The position numbers were made by a program, and so were the translations under genes. The notes under the pieces are model-generated. The model was given only the letters and a program-made list of their open reading frames with translations. It was not told where the DNA came from and did no database searches. From the NCBI GenBank assembly GCA_047921175.1, contig JBLRWQ010000013.1:1-51578 (forward strand): a DNA stretch of 51,578 bases, read 5' to 3'. The DNA comes from T1Sed10-7 sp047921175. Its GTDB lineage: Bacteria > Actinomycetota > Nitriliruptoria > Nitriliruptorales > Nitriliruptoraceae. This document shows, in pieces, positions 17,052-25,496 of this stretch. Position 1 is the first letter of the stretch, and each line of letters opens with the position of its first letter.

Positions 17052-18187
17052 GCGCCGAGGGAACGGGTCGGACCCGGCAGCTGCTGGCCGCGGCGCTGGG
17101 GCTCGCAGCGCTGGTCGCCGCGGTGCTGGTCCTCGGGCCGCCGCCGTCGGGGCAGCCGCTGGATCCCGACGGGGTCGACCCGGGCGGGCTGCGCGGGCTC
17201 GTGGAGGTGCTGACCGCCCTCGACGTCGACGTCGAGGTGGCGGACACCCCGCCGGACGAGGCCGGTACCCGGGTCCTGGTGGCCCGCGACCGGCTCGGCG
17301 CGGACGACCGGGAGGCGCTGCTGGCCTGGGTCGAGGCGGGGGGCACCCTGGTGGTGGCCGACCCCACCTCGCTGCTGCACGGCCTCGAGCGCGTGGGCAG
17401 CGACCAGCTGGTGGGACGCAGCGCACGCGCACCGGCCTGCGCGCTGCTCCCCGAGGTCAGAGAGGTCCGACAGGGAGACTGGGAGGGGCTCGAGGTCCCT
17501 GCGGGCGCGGAGGCCTGCTTCCCGATCGGGGACGGAGCCGGGGCCTGGCTCGTGGCGCAGCCCCGGGGTGCCGGTCGGCTGGTCGCGCTCGGGAGCGCGC
17601 AGCCGCTGACCAACGCCCTGCTGGACGAGGCCGACAACGCCGTGCTCGCGGCCAGCCTGCTCGGTCCGTCGCCCGGGGACCGGCTGCGGATCGTGCCGCC
17701 GACGCGTCGGCCGGGGGACGTCGGCGACGACGGCCTGCTGGCGCTCGTTGCGGACCGCGTCTGGTGGCTGCTCGGGCTGCTCGCCCTCGCGCTCGTCCTC
17801 GCGGTGGTCTGGCAGGCCCGGCGTGACGGGCCGGTGGTCCGCGAGCAGCTCCCGCCGGTGCTCCCGAGCGCCGAGCTGGCGCGGTCGCTCGCCGGCCTGC
17901 TCCAGCGCAGCGGCGGCCGGCAGGACGCCGCCGATCGCCTACGCCGGCAGGCGCGTCGGACCGTGCGCCACGCCTGCGGCCTGCCGACCGGACAGGCGCC
18001 GGAGGCCCTGGTCGGCGCGGTCGTGGACCGCGGCCTGCTGGCGCCGGACGACGCCCGCCTCGCCCTGGTCCCGGCACCCGTCCCCGACGACGGCGCCCTG
18101 CTCGCCGTCGCTACCGCCGTCCACCGGCTGCGCGCCGCGCTCGCTCGCCCCACCAGCCGTGCTCCGTCCTCGTCCCCGACACCGTGA
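17048..18187 (+). CDS. DUF4350 domain-containing membrane protein
   Basis: 379 residues. An N-terminal membrane helix (12-32) leads to an extracytoplasmic domain of the GATase-like DUF4350 fold (GGLRGLVEVLTALDVDVEVA and LLAWVEAGGTLVVADPTSLL). A second helix near 234-256 (VWWLLGLLALALVLAVVW) leads to a ~120-residue cytoplasmic helical tail. It is coupled by 4-base overlaps to the DUF4129 gene and the moxR region. Role unknown, but it is a constant member of actinobacterial MoxR clusters. Confidence 0.85.
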   Translation: MSAEGTGRTRQLLAAALGLAALVAAVLVLGPPPSGQPLDPDGVDPGGLRGLVEVLTALDVDVEVADTPPDEAGTRVLVARDRLGADDREALLAWVEAGGTLVVADPTSLLHGLERVGSDQLVGRSARAPACALLPEVREVRQGDWEGLEVPAGAEACFPIGDGAGAWLVAQPRGAGRLVALGSAQPLTNALLDEADNAVLAASLLGPSPGDRLRIVPPTRRPGDVGDDGLLALVADRVWWLLGLLALALVLAVVWQARRDGPVVREQLPPVLPSAELARSLAGLLQRSGGRQDAADRLRRQARRTVRHACGLPTGQAPEALVGAVVDRGLLAPDDARLALVPAPVPDDGALLAVATAVHRLRAALARPTSRAPSSSPTP

Positions 18188-18195
18188 GGTCCCCC

Positions 18196-19224
18196 ATGCC
18201 GCCGACCGAGCCGTCCCGACCCGCCGACCCGACCGGCCCGCCCGCGCCGCCGCGGCCGGGCGATGCGGACGCCGCTGAGGCCGCCCGCGAGGCGCTCGGT
18301 CGCGTCCGTGACGCGATCGGCACCGTCATCGTCGGCCAGGACGGGGTGGTCAGCGGGCTGGTCACCGCCCTGCTGGTGCGGGGCCACGTCCTGCTCGAGG
18401 GGGTGCCCGGCGTCGCCAAGACCCTGCTCGTCACCACGCTGGCCCGCAGCCTCGACCTCGCGGCGGCCCGGGTGCAGTTCACGCCCGACCTCATGCCCGC
18501 CGACGTCACCGGTCAGATGATCCTGGAGCGGTCCGGGGACGGCTTCCGGTTCCGGGAGGGGCCGGTGTTCACCAACCTGCTGCTCGCGGACGAGATCAAC
18601 CGCACCCCCCCGCGGACCCAGGCCGCGCTGCTGGAGGCCATGCAGGAACGCCAGGTCTCCGTCGACGGCACGCCGAGGCCGCTCCCGGAGCCGTTCCTGG
18701 TGGTGGCGACCCAGAACCCGGTCGAGCACGAGGGCACCTACCCGCTGCCCGAGGCGCAGCTGGACCGCTTCCTGCTCAAGCTGCAGGTCGCCTACCCCAC
18801 CCGCGCCCAGGAGCTCGAGATCGTCGCCCGGCACACCGTCGGCCACGACGCCGGCGGTGCCAGCGCCGCGGAGGTGACCCCGGTGGCCGGGCGGGCGGAG
18901 CTGGACGCCGCCCGCGCCGCCGTCCGCCACGTCACCGTCGGCGAGGAGGTCCGCGGCTACCTGGTCGACCTGGTCCGGGCCACCCGTGAGGCCCCGGCGG
19001 TGGCGCTCGGGGTCTCCCCCCGTGGCGCGACGATGCTGCTGCACGCCGCGAAGGCCTGGGCCTGGCTCGCGGGCCGCAGCTACGTCACCCCGGACGAGAT
19101 CAAGGCGGTCGCCAAGCCGACCCTGCGGCACCGGCTGCTGCTGCGGCCGGAGCTCGAGCTGGACGGGACCGATCCCGACCAGGTGCTCGACGGCCTCCTC
19201 GCCTCCGTGCCGGTCCCACGGTGA
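18196..19224 (+). CDS. MoxR-family AAA+ ATPase
   Basis: 342 residues from this ATG; a GTG at 18184, coupled to the upstream stop, would add four residues. Walker A is GVPGVAKT (69-76), Walker B LLADEINRTPPRTQAALLEA, and sensor 1 VVATQNPVEHEGTYPLPEAQ. The C-terminal lid helices end normally. MoxR proteins act as chaperone-like ATPases that mature or insert partner proteins, usually with a DUF58/VWA-type protein encoded next door, as here. Confidence 0.93.
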   Translation: MPPTEPSRPADPTGPPAPPRPGDADAAEAAREALGRVRDAIGTVIVGQDGVVSGLVTALLVRGHVLLEGVPGVAKTLLVTTLARSLDLAAARVQFTPDLMPADVTGQMILERSGDGFRFREGPVFTNLLLADEINRTPPRTQAALLEAMQERQVSVDGTPRPLPEPFLVVATQNPVEHEGTYPLPEAQLDRFLLKLQVAYPTRAQELEIVARHTVGHDAGGASAAEVTPVAGRAELDAARAAVRHVTVGEEVRGYLVDLVRATREAPAVALGVSPRGATMLLHAAKAWAWLAGRSYVTPDEIKAVAKPTLRHRLLLRPELELDGTDPDQVLDGLLASVPVPR

Positions 19225-20606
19225 TCGACGCCACCGGCACCGAGGTGGCGGTCCCCGCGCCGGCACCGCCGCCGGCCCGCGGGAGCCGGACCTGGTGGGC
19301 GGGGGTGGTCCCGGTCCCGACCGGACGGCTGGCCGCCGCGATGGCCGTCGTGGCGGTCGCGGCGCTGGTGCTGCCGACCCCGGCGGCGGCCGTCCTCGCC
19401 GTGGTGCTGCTGGTCGTCGCTGCGGTCGACGTGTGGCGCGCGCCGGCGCCCTGGCGGCTCGCGCTGGCCCGTGAGCTGCCGTCCGTGGTGCCGCTGGAGC
19501 GGACCGCGACGGTGGTCTGGCACCTCGCCAACCCCACCGCCCGGCCGGTGACGGTCACGGTGAGCGATGAGCTGGCGCCCTCGCTCGGGGCCGCCGCCCG
19601 TCGGGTCGTCGCGACGGTCCCCGCCCACGGGCAGGTCCGGGCCCGCACGGAGCTCACCCCGAGCCGGCGCGGCACGTTCACGCCCAGGGCCGCGACCGTG
19701 CGGGTCACCGGCCGGCTGGGGCTCGCCACCCGACAGGCCCGCCGCGAGCTGCCCGGTCGCATCGAGGTCCACCCGAGCTTCCGGTCACGGGCCGCGGCGG
19801 AGCTGCGTGTGCGGCGGGCCCGCATCCTCGAGCAGGGGCTGCGGTCCGTGCGCGGCCGCGGGGTGGGCACGGAGTTCGAGACCCTGCGCGACTACGTCGA
19901 GGGCGACGAGTTCCGCCACCTCGACTGGGCCGCCACCGCCCGGCGTGGGGTCCCGATCGTGCGGACCTTCCGTGCCGAGCGCAACCAGCAGGTCCTGCTC
20001 CTGCTCGACACCGGCCGGACCACCGCCGGCCTGGTCGAGGCGGTGCCGCGGCTGGACCACCAGATGGATGCGGCGCTGGCGCTGGCCACCGTCGCCACCC
20101 ACCTCGGTGACCGCACCGGGCTGGTCGCCTTCGGCGCCGATGTCCGGGCCGTGCTGGCGCCGCGCCGGGACGCCGCCCAGCTTCGCCGGCTGTCCTCCGC
20201 CCTGCACGCCCTGGAACCGGAGCTGGCCGAGGCCGGCTACCTGGCGGCCTTCCGTACCGTGCTGGCCCGCTTCCGACGCCGGGCCCTGCTGGTCGTGCTG
20301 ACCGAGCTGACCCCGGGCGCCGCGGAGGAGACCCTGCTGCCGGCCCTGCCGCTGCTCACCCGCGAGCACGCCGTGGTGGTGGCGGCGGTCCGGGACCCGG
20401 CGCTGGAGACGATGACGCTCCGGCCACCGGAGCACAGCGACGACGCCTTCGCCGCCGCCGCGGCGGGGGAGGTGCTGGCGGCCCGGGAGCGGCTGGCAGC
20501 GCGCCTGCGCGCCGCCGGCGCCCGCGTGGTCGACGCGCCCCCGTCCAGCCTCGCGGCCGAGGCCTGCGACGCCTACCTCGACATCAAGACCCGCGGGGGC
20601 TGGTGA
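19221..20606 (+). CDS. DUF58 domain-containing protein
   Basis: 461 residues. Two membrane helices near the N-terminus (34-75) are followed by a beta-rich extracytoplasmic stretch (up to ~190). A cytoplasmic DUF58 region then carries the diagnostic ETLRDYVEGDEFRHLDWAAT and a VWA-like fold (LLLLDTGRTTAG). It is the usual partner of MoxR ATPases. The GTG overlaps the moxR stop. Its last 23 bases overlap the end of the convergent SpoIIM gene. Confidence 0.92.
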   Translation: MIDATGTEVAVPAPAPPPARGSRTWWAGVVPVPTGRLAAAMAVVAVAALVLPTPAAAVLAVVLLVVAAVDVWRAPAPWRLALARELPSVVPLERTATVVWHLANPTARPVTVTVSDELAPSLGAAARRVVATVPAHGQVRARTELTPSRRGTFTPRAATVRVTGRLGLATRQARRELPGRIEVHPSFRSRAAAELRVRRARILEQGLRSVRGRGVGTEFETLRDYVEGDEFRHLDWAATARRGVPIVRTFRAERNQQVLLLLDTGRTTAGLVEAVPRLDHQMDAALALATVATHLGDRTGLVAFGADVRAVLAPRRDAAQLRRLSSALHALEPELAEAGYLAAFRTVLARFRRRALLVVLTELTPGAAEETLLPALPLLTREHAVVVAAVRDPALETMTLRPPEHSDDAFAAAAAGEVLAARERLAARLRAAGARVVDAPPSSLAAEACDAYLDIKTRGGW

Positions 20607-21624
20607 GCGGCGCCACCGCGGCGAGGGAGGTCGTGACCGCCCGTTCGCCCGGTGCCCCCGTCAGGCCGTCCGCGGCCGCCCGGCGCCCGGCGGTCACGAC
20701 CCAGCCGACGAAGGCCGCCCAGACAACGGCGCCGGTCCCGACCCGGGCCCAGGTCGGCCACGGTGCGGCGGTGACGTAGCCCTCCAGCAGCCCGGCGACC
20801 AGGAACACCACCACCAGCCCGAGCACGACCACGATGGCACGCCGGCCCTCCTCGGCCACCGCGGCGGTGCGGGTGCGGTCCCCGGGGGCGAGCGCCGCCC
20901 AGCCGAGCCGGAGCCCCGTCCCCCCGGCGATGAACACCGCGGTCAGCTCCAGCAGCCCGTGCGGCAGGATCAGGGTCCAGAACGTCAGCGCGTCCCCGGC
21001 GGCGTGGAACAGCCCGGCGGCGAGCCCGACGTTGATCCCGTTGAGGACCAGCACGCCCAGCGTCGGCAGCCCCCAGGCGATCCCGGTCCCGAACGCCAGC
21101 GCCCCGACCGCCGCGTTGTTGGTGAACACCCGCGCCGCGAAGGCCGTCCCCGGTTCGGAGGAGTAGTAGGCCTCGAAGTCCTCCTCGAGGTAGGCCTGCC
21201 GGACCGCCTCGGGTGCGGAGGCCTCCACCGCGGCGGGGGACAGGGCCAGCCACACGGCCATCACCGCGAAGCTCGCGACGAAGACCAGGGTCGACACCGC
21301 GATGGGGAGCCGGAGGTGCCAGACCGCGGCCGGGAAGGTGCGTACCAGCCCGTCGCGGACGGCCTGCCAGCTGCGTGCCCGGGTGCCGTGCACCACCGCG
21401 GCGGAGCGGGTCACCCGGCGCGACAGGGCGGCCACCAGGTCGCCGTCACCGAGGTGGGTGCGCGCGGTCGACAGGTGCGAGCTGACGGCGAGGTGGAGCG
21501 CGAGCAGCTCGTCGAGCTCGTCCGGCGTGAGCGAGCGGGGCGTGCGGCCGGCCCGGGCCACGAGCTCGTCCAGACGGGCCCAGCGCTGCTCGTGGGCCGC
21601 GATGAAGGCGTCGATCGTGCGCAT
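20584..21624 (-). CDS. Stage II sporulation protein M-family membrane protein
   Basis: 346 residues. A soluble helical N-terminus (1-110) is followed by about six membrane segments with family features: TNNAAVGALAFGTGIAWGLP, then NGINVGLAAGLF and LILPHGLLELTAVFIAGGTG. In non-sporulating actinobacteria such proteins accompany RDD and MoxR/DUF58 genes and have no known sporulation role. GAGGAGC precedes the ATG. Divergent from the RDD gene (74 bases between starts). Confidence 0.9.
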   Translation of the reverse strand: MRTIDAFIAAHEQRWARLDELVARAGRTPRSLTPDELDELLALHLAVSSHLSTARTHLGDGDLVAALSRRVTRSAAVVHGTRARSWQAVRDGLVRTFPAAVWHLRLPIAVSTLVFVASFAVMAVWLALSPAAVEASAPEAVRQAYLEEDFEAYYSSEPGTAFAARVFTNNAAVGALAFGTGIAWGLPTLGVLVLNGINVGLAAGLFHAAGDALTFWTLILPHGLLELTAVFIAGGTGLRLGWAALAPGDRTRTAAVAEEGRRAIVVVLGLVVVFLVAGLLEGYVTAAPWPTWARVGTGAVVWAAFVGWVVTAGRRAAADGLTGAPGERAVTTSLAAVAPLTSPRGS

Positions 21625-21697
21625 CGTCGCTCCTCGGCGGCTCGTGGGGCTCGGTACCGTCGCCGCAGGGTACGGCGCCGGCACGGAGGGAGACGGG

Positions 21698-22483
21698 GTG
21701 GAGCGGGAGGCGGGCCAGGGGCTGGTGATCAGCCCCGACGCGGTCGCGCTCGACCTCGACGTGGCCACGGTCGGCTCCCGGGGGATCGCCTACGTGCTCG
21801 ACCTGGCGCTGTTCCTGACCGGGCTGCTGGTGCTGTTCCTGGTCCAGCTCGCCTTCACGGACGGGGCCTGGCTGACGACCGGGCTCGGGGCCGCGATCGC
21901 GCTGGTGCTGGCCTTCGCGTGGCAGTTCGGGTACGCGATCGCGTTCGAGACCCTGTGGCGCGGCCGGACGCTGGGCAAGGCCGCCATGGGGCTGAGGGTC
22001 GTCACGGTCGAGGGTGCCCCGGTCGGCGTGCGCCACGCCGCCATCCGGGCGGCCACCGCCACCTTCGAGCTGCTGGCCACCTGGGGGCTGCTCGCCAGCC
22101 TGTCCTCGTTCCTGTCCCCGCGGGGGCAGCGCCTCGGTGACCTCGCCGCCGGCACCGTCGTGGTCCGCGAGCGCCGCCTCGCGCCCGCGCCGCAGGCCCT
22201 GACCTTCGTGCCGCCGCCCGGCTCCGAGGACTGGGTGGCCCGCGTCGACACCTCGCGCATCACCGCGCGCGAGTACGGGCTGCTGCGTGAGACGGTCCGG
22301 CGCCTGCCGGAGCTCAAGGAGCCCGCGCGTACCGGCACCGCCGACCGTGTCGCCGGGCTGCTGGTCCGCAAGGTCGCGCCGCTGCCGCCCCCCGGGGTCG
22401 CGGCCGAGGCGGTGCTGCAGGCCCTGGCGGCCGCGGTGCAGCGCAGCACGGTCGGGCCGGGGGCCGGTGGGGGCGGGCGCTAG
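21698..22483 (+). CDS. RDD-family membrane protein
   Basis: 261 residues. The RDD domain covers about 15-165: VGSRGIAYVLDLALFLTGLL carries the Arg and Asp of the name, and RGRTLGKAAMGLRVV is the second conserved block. Three or four membrane segments. The ~90-residue soluble tail is Arg/Pro-rich. The function of RDD proteins is unsettled, with roles in transport or envelope homeostasis proposed. GTG start 7 bases after GGAGGGA; a TACCGT -10 hexamer lies at 21655-21660. Confidence 0.85.
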   Translation: MEREAGQGLVISPDAVALDLDVATVGSRGIAYVLDLALFLTGLLVLFLVQLAFTDGAWLTTGLGAAIALVLAFAWQFGYAIAFETLWRGRTLGKAAMGLRVVTVEGAPVGVRHAAIRAATATFELLATWGLLASLSSFLSPRGQRLGDLAAGTVVVRERRLAPAPQALTFVPPPGSEDWVARVDTSRITAREYGLLRETVRRLPELKEPARTGTADRVAGLLVRKVAPLPPPGVAAEAVLQALAAAVQRSTVGPGAGGGGR

Positions 22484-22527
22484 GCTCATGCGGTCCCGCA
22501 CCCGCCCGTCACGGATCGCCGCGCCCG

Positions 22528-23406
22528 ATGTCCTACCAGGTCAAGCTCGAGGTCTTCGAGGGGCCCTTCGACCTGCTCCTGCACCTCATCGCGCGCCGCC
22601 AGGTGGACGTGACCGAGATCGACCTGGCCGACATCACCGCGGACTTCGTCTCCCACCTCGGTGACGGCATCGAGGAGCTCGACCTCGACACCGCGACCCG
22701 GTTCCTGGTGGTGGCCGCCACCCTGGTGGAGCTCAAGGCGGCCCGGCTGCTGCCCGTCGAGCAGCGCGAGGAGCTCGAGGACCTGCTCGGCGACGCCCGG
22801 GACCGGCTCTACGCGCGGCTGCTGGAGTACCGGGCCTTCCGGGACGTGGCCCGCATCCTGGAGCACCGCCTGCACCACCACGAGACCACCCTGGCCCGGG
22901 AGGTGCCGCTGGAGGGCTGGCTGCAACGCCTGGTGCCGACGACGCCGCTGCCGATCGATGCGGTCGGTCTCGCCCGGCTCGCGGCGGCGGCGCTGGCGCC
23001 GGAACCGGAGGCCGAGGTCGACCTCAGCCATATCCGCCGCTCGTACCTGACGATCCGCGAGGCGGCCCTGCAGGTCCTGGGCCGGCTGGAGGAGCCCGGC
23101 GCCCGGGCGGCCTTCACGGAGCTGTCCGCCGACCGGGAGCGGGGTGACCGGGTGGTGCTGTTCCTGGCGCTGCTGGAGCTGTTCAAGCTCGGCCAGGTCG
23201 ACCTGGAGCAGCCCGAGCCGGCGGCACCGCTGCTCGTGGCGCGTCGTGCCGGGGGTCTCGACCTCGACGCGCTGGTCGAGGACGAGCCGGAGCCGACGGA
23301 CGCTGAGGCGCCCGGGGTGGACGTCGAGTCGCCCGGGGTGGACGTCGAGGTGCCCGGGGTGGACGTCGAGGAGCCTGCCGCGGACCCGGTGAAGGTGGCA
23401 CCGTGA
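22528..23406 (+). CDS. scpA: Segregation and condensation protein A
   Basis: 292 residues. Kleisin subunit of the SMC-ScpAB condensin. The N-terminal SMC-neck-binding segment EVFEGPFDLLLHLIARRQVD is typical, and the helical middle and winged-helix C-terminal region (residues ~170-235) are present. Distal residues ~257-285 hold a three-fold PGVDVE-type acidic repeat not needed for the fold. The ATG follows a TAGGCT hexamer (22481-22486) that overlaps the RDD stop. scpB starts within its stop. Confidence 0.94.
   Translation: MSYQVKLEVFEGPFDLLLHLIARRQVDVTEIDLADITADFVSHLGDGIEELDLDTATRFLVVAATLVELKAARLLPVEQREELEDLLGDARDRLYARLLEYRAFRDVARILEHRLHHHETTLAREVPLEGWLQRLVPTTPLPIDAVGLARLAAAALAPEPEAEVDLSHIRRSYLTIREAALQVLGRLEEPGARAAFTELSADRERGDRVVLFLALLELFKLGQVDLEQPEPAAPLLVARRAGGLDLDALVEDEPEPTDAEAPGVDVESPGVDVEVPGVDVEEPAADPVKVAP
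23311..23370 (+). repeat. 21-bp coding tandem repeat, three copies
   Basis: CCCGGGGTGGACGTCGAG recurs at 23311, 23332 and 23353 with exact 21-base periodicity. It encodes PGVDVE plus one variable residue in the acidic tail of ScpA. Confidence 0.9.
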
Positions 23407-24371
23407 GCGGGCAGCCGACGCTTCCGGCCGACGGTGCGACGCCGGGCCACGCCCCGGGACGCAGCCCCGTCGCCATCGGTGAGCCGATCGCGGTCGCGGC
23501 CCGCCGGCCCGGGCTTGAGGCCGTGCTCTTCCTCGCCGACGAGCCCGTCGAGCTGGCCCTGCTCGCGGAGCTCGTCGACGCGGACCCCGAGGAGACCGAG
23601 GCGGAACTGGAGGCGCTGGCCGAGGCGTACCGGGAGGCCGGCAGCGGCATCGAGGTCCGTCGCGCCGCCGGTGGCTGGCGCCTGTACACCTCGCCGGCGG
23701 GTGCGGCGGTGGCACGGCGCTTCGCCCTGCTGGGCCGCACGGGCCGGCTGACCCAGGCGGCGCTGGAGACGCTGGCCGTCATCGCCTACAAGCAGCCCAT
23801 CACCCGCCAGGCCATCTCCGACATCCGCGGGGTCAACGCCGACGGCGCCGTCCGCAGCCTCGTCGCCCGCGGCTTCGTGGCGGAGATCGGCCGGGACCCG
23901 GGTCCGGGCCAGGCGGTCCTGTACGGCACCACGACCCTGCTGCTGGAGCGGCTCGGGCTCGACTCGCTGGAGCAGCTCCCCCCCCTGACCGACCATCTGC
24001 CCGAGGCGCCGGCGCCGGACGAGCCGGCGCTCGACCGGCTCAAGGAGGTCCGTCGGCGCCTGGCGGCGGGGGAGGACCTGCCGAGCCTGGGGGGTCGCTC
24101 CGCCGCGCAGACCAACACCGGCCGCCGCGCCGAGGAGCCCGACGACGACGAGGACGCGATGCCGCCGCCCACGGCCGGTCGTCCCCCCGCCGCCGGCCCG
24201 GAGATGGACGAGCTCAGCACCCGGCTCGAGGCCGCGGCCCGCAACGCCATGGGTCGGTTGCGCGCCGCGGTCTCCGCCGAGGACCGCGACCACGAGCGCG
24301 ACGACCGCAGCGACCGCAGTGACCGCGACGACCAGCGCGACGAGCGCGACGAGGAGGCCGAGCGTGGCTGA
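23403..24371 (+). CDS. scpB: Segregation and condensation protein B
   Basis: 322 residues, longer than the usual ~200. The core at about 33-190 has the two winged-helix domains and the signature LETLAVIAYKQPITRQAISD followed by IRGVN. ScpB dimers bind the ScpA kleisin. The extra ~130 C-terminal residues are charged and probably disordered, ending in an Asp/Arg-rich run (about 288-322). GTGA overlap with scpA, 8-base overlap with rluB. Confidence 0.93.
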   Translation: MSGQPTLPADGATPGHAPGRSPVAIGEPIAVAARRPGLEAVLFLADEPVELALLAELVDADPEETEAELEALAEAYREAGSGIEVRRAAGGWRLYTSPAGAAVARRFALLGRTGRLTQAALETLAVIAYKQPITRQAISDIRGVNADGAVRSLVARGFVAEIGRDPGPGQAVLYGTTTLLLERLGLDSLEQLPPLTDHLPEAPAPDEPALDRLKEVRRRLAAGEDLPSLGGRSAAQTNTGRRAEEPDDDEDAMPPPTAGRPPAAGPEMDELSTRLEAAARNAMGRLRAAVSAEDRDHERDDRSDRSDRDDQRDERDEEAERG

Positions 24372-25125
24372 GGAGCGTCTGCAGAAGGTGCTGGCCGCGG
24401 CGGGGATCGCCTCGCGGCGCGCCAGCGAGGAGCTGATCGTCGCCGGCCGCGTCCACGTCAACGGCGAGGTGGCTGAGATCGGGCGCAAGGTCGACCCGGA
24501 GCGCGACGTCGTCACCGTCGACGGGGAGCGCGTCAACGTCGACCCGGACCGGGTCTACCTGATGCTGAACAAGCCCCAGGGGGTGGTGACCACCGTCGAC
24601 GACCCGGAGGGCCGACCGACGGTGATGGACCTCATCAACCTGCCGCAGCGGCTGTACCCGGTCGGCCGGCTCGACCAGGACACCGAGGGCCTGCTGCTGC
24701 TCACCAACGACGGCGAGCTGACCAACGCGTTGACCCACCCGTCCTACGGGGTGGAGCGGGTGTACCTCGCGCTGGTCCCGGGGCCGGTACGCGGCCGCAC
24801 CCTGGCCCAGCTGCGCGCCGGGGTCGAGCTGGAGGACGGCCTCGCCAGGCCGGTGCGGGCCCGGGTGCTGGAGACCCAGCGGTCCAAGGCGCTCGTCGAG
24901 GTGGTCATGGCCGAGGGGCGCAAGCGCGAGGTCCGGCGCATGCTCGGCGCCCTCGGGCTGCAGGTCGAGCGGCTCGCCCGGATCTCCTACGGCGGCGTGG
25001 AGCTCGGTGACCTGCGCCAGGGCAAGTGGCGCTTCCTCAACCCGGCGGAGGTCTCGCTGCTGCAGGCCGCGGTCGGACGCGGCAAGGCACCCCGCTCGGT
25101 GGGTCGGCCCGGAGGTCGCCGGTGA
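24364..25125 (+). CDS. rluB: 23S rRNA pseudouridine synthase, RluB type
   Basis: 253 residues. An S4 domain (3-50: ERLQKVLAAAGIASRRASEE) precedes the RsuA/RluB/E/F catalytic domain, with the catalytic Asp in GRLDQDTEGLLLLTNDG and the late EGRKREVRRM motif. It isomerises a uridine of 23S rRNA (2605 in E. coli numbering for RluB). The GTG start inside the end of scpB is preferred because the S4 domain begins at once; an upstream in-frame ATG would lie in scpB's low-complexity tail. Confidence 0.93.
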   Translation: MAEERLQKVLAAAGIASRRASEELIVAGRVHVNGEVAEIGRKVDPERDVVTVDGERVNVDPDRVYLMLNKPQGVVTTVDDPEGRPTVMDLINLPQRLYPVGRLDQDTEGLLLLTNDGELTNALTHPSYGVERVYLALVPGPVRGRTLAQLRAGVELEDGLARPVRARVLETQRSKALVEVVMAEGRKREVRRMLGALGLQVERLARISYGGVELGDLRQGKWRFLNPAEVSLLQAAVGRGKAPRSVGRPGGRR

Positions 25126-25496
25126 GCGAGACGCCACGGGTCCGGGCGCTGCGCGGCGCGACGACGCTCGAGCGCGACGAGCGGGCGCACCTGTTCGCCC
25201 GCACCCAGGAGCTGATCGCCGCGCTGCTGACCCGCAACGACCTCGACGAGGACGACCTCATCTCGATCGTGTTCACCGCCACCGACGACGTGCATGCGGC
25301 CTACCCGGCCGAGGCGGCCCGGGAGGCCGGGATCACCCACGTCCCCCTGCTGTGCACCCGCGAGCTCGACATCGACGGCGGGATCGAACGCTGCGTGCGG
25401 GTGCTCGTCCACGCCTACACGCCCCGGAGCGCCCGCGAGCTGCGCCACGTCTACCTGCACGACGCCCGGCAGCTGCGCACCGACCTGCCCGAGTGA
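25122..25496 (+). CDS. aroH: Chorismate mutase, AroH class
   Basis: 124 residues, the monofunctional trimeric AroH fold and not AroQ. Diagnostic stretches are RALRGATTLERDE (active-site Arg), SIVFTATDDVHAAYPAEAAR and IERCVRVLVHAYT. It converts chorismate to prephenate, the substrate of the enzyme encoded by the next gene. GTGA overlaps with rluB before it and tyrA after it. Confidence 0.93.
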   Translation: MSETPRVRALRGATTLERDERAHLFARTQELIAALLTRNDLDEDDLISIVFTATDDVHAAYPAEAAREAGITHVPLLCTRELDIDGGIERCVRVLVHAYTPRSARELRHVYLHDARQLRTDLPE

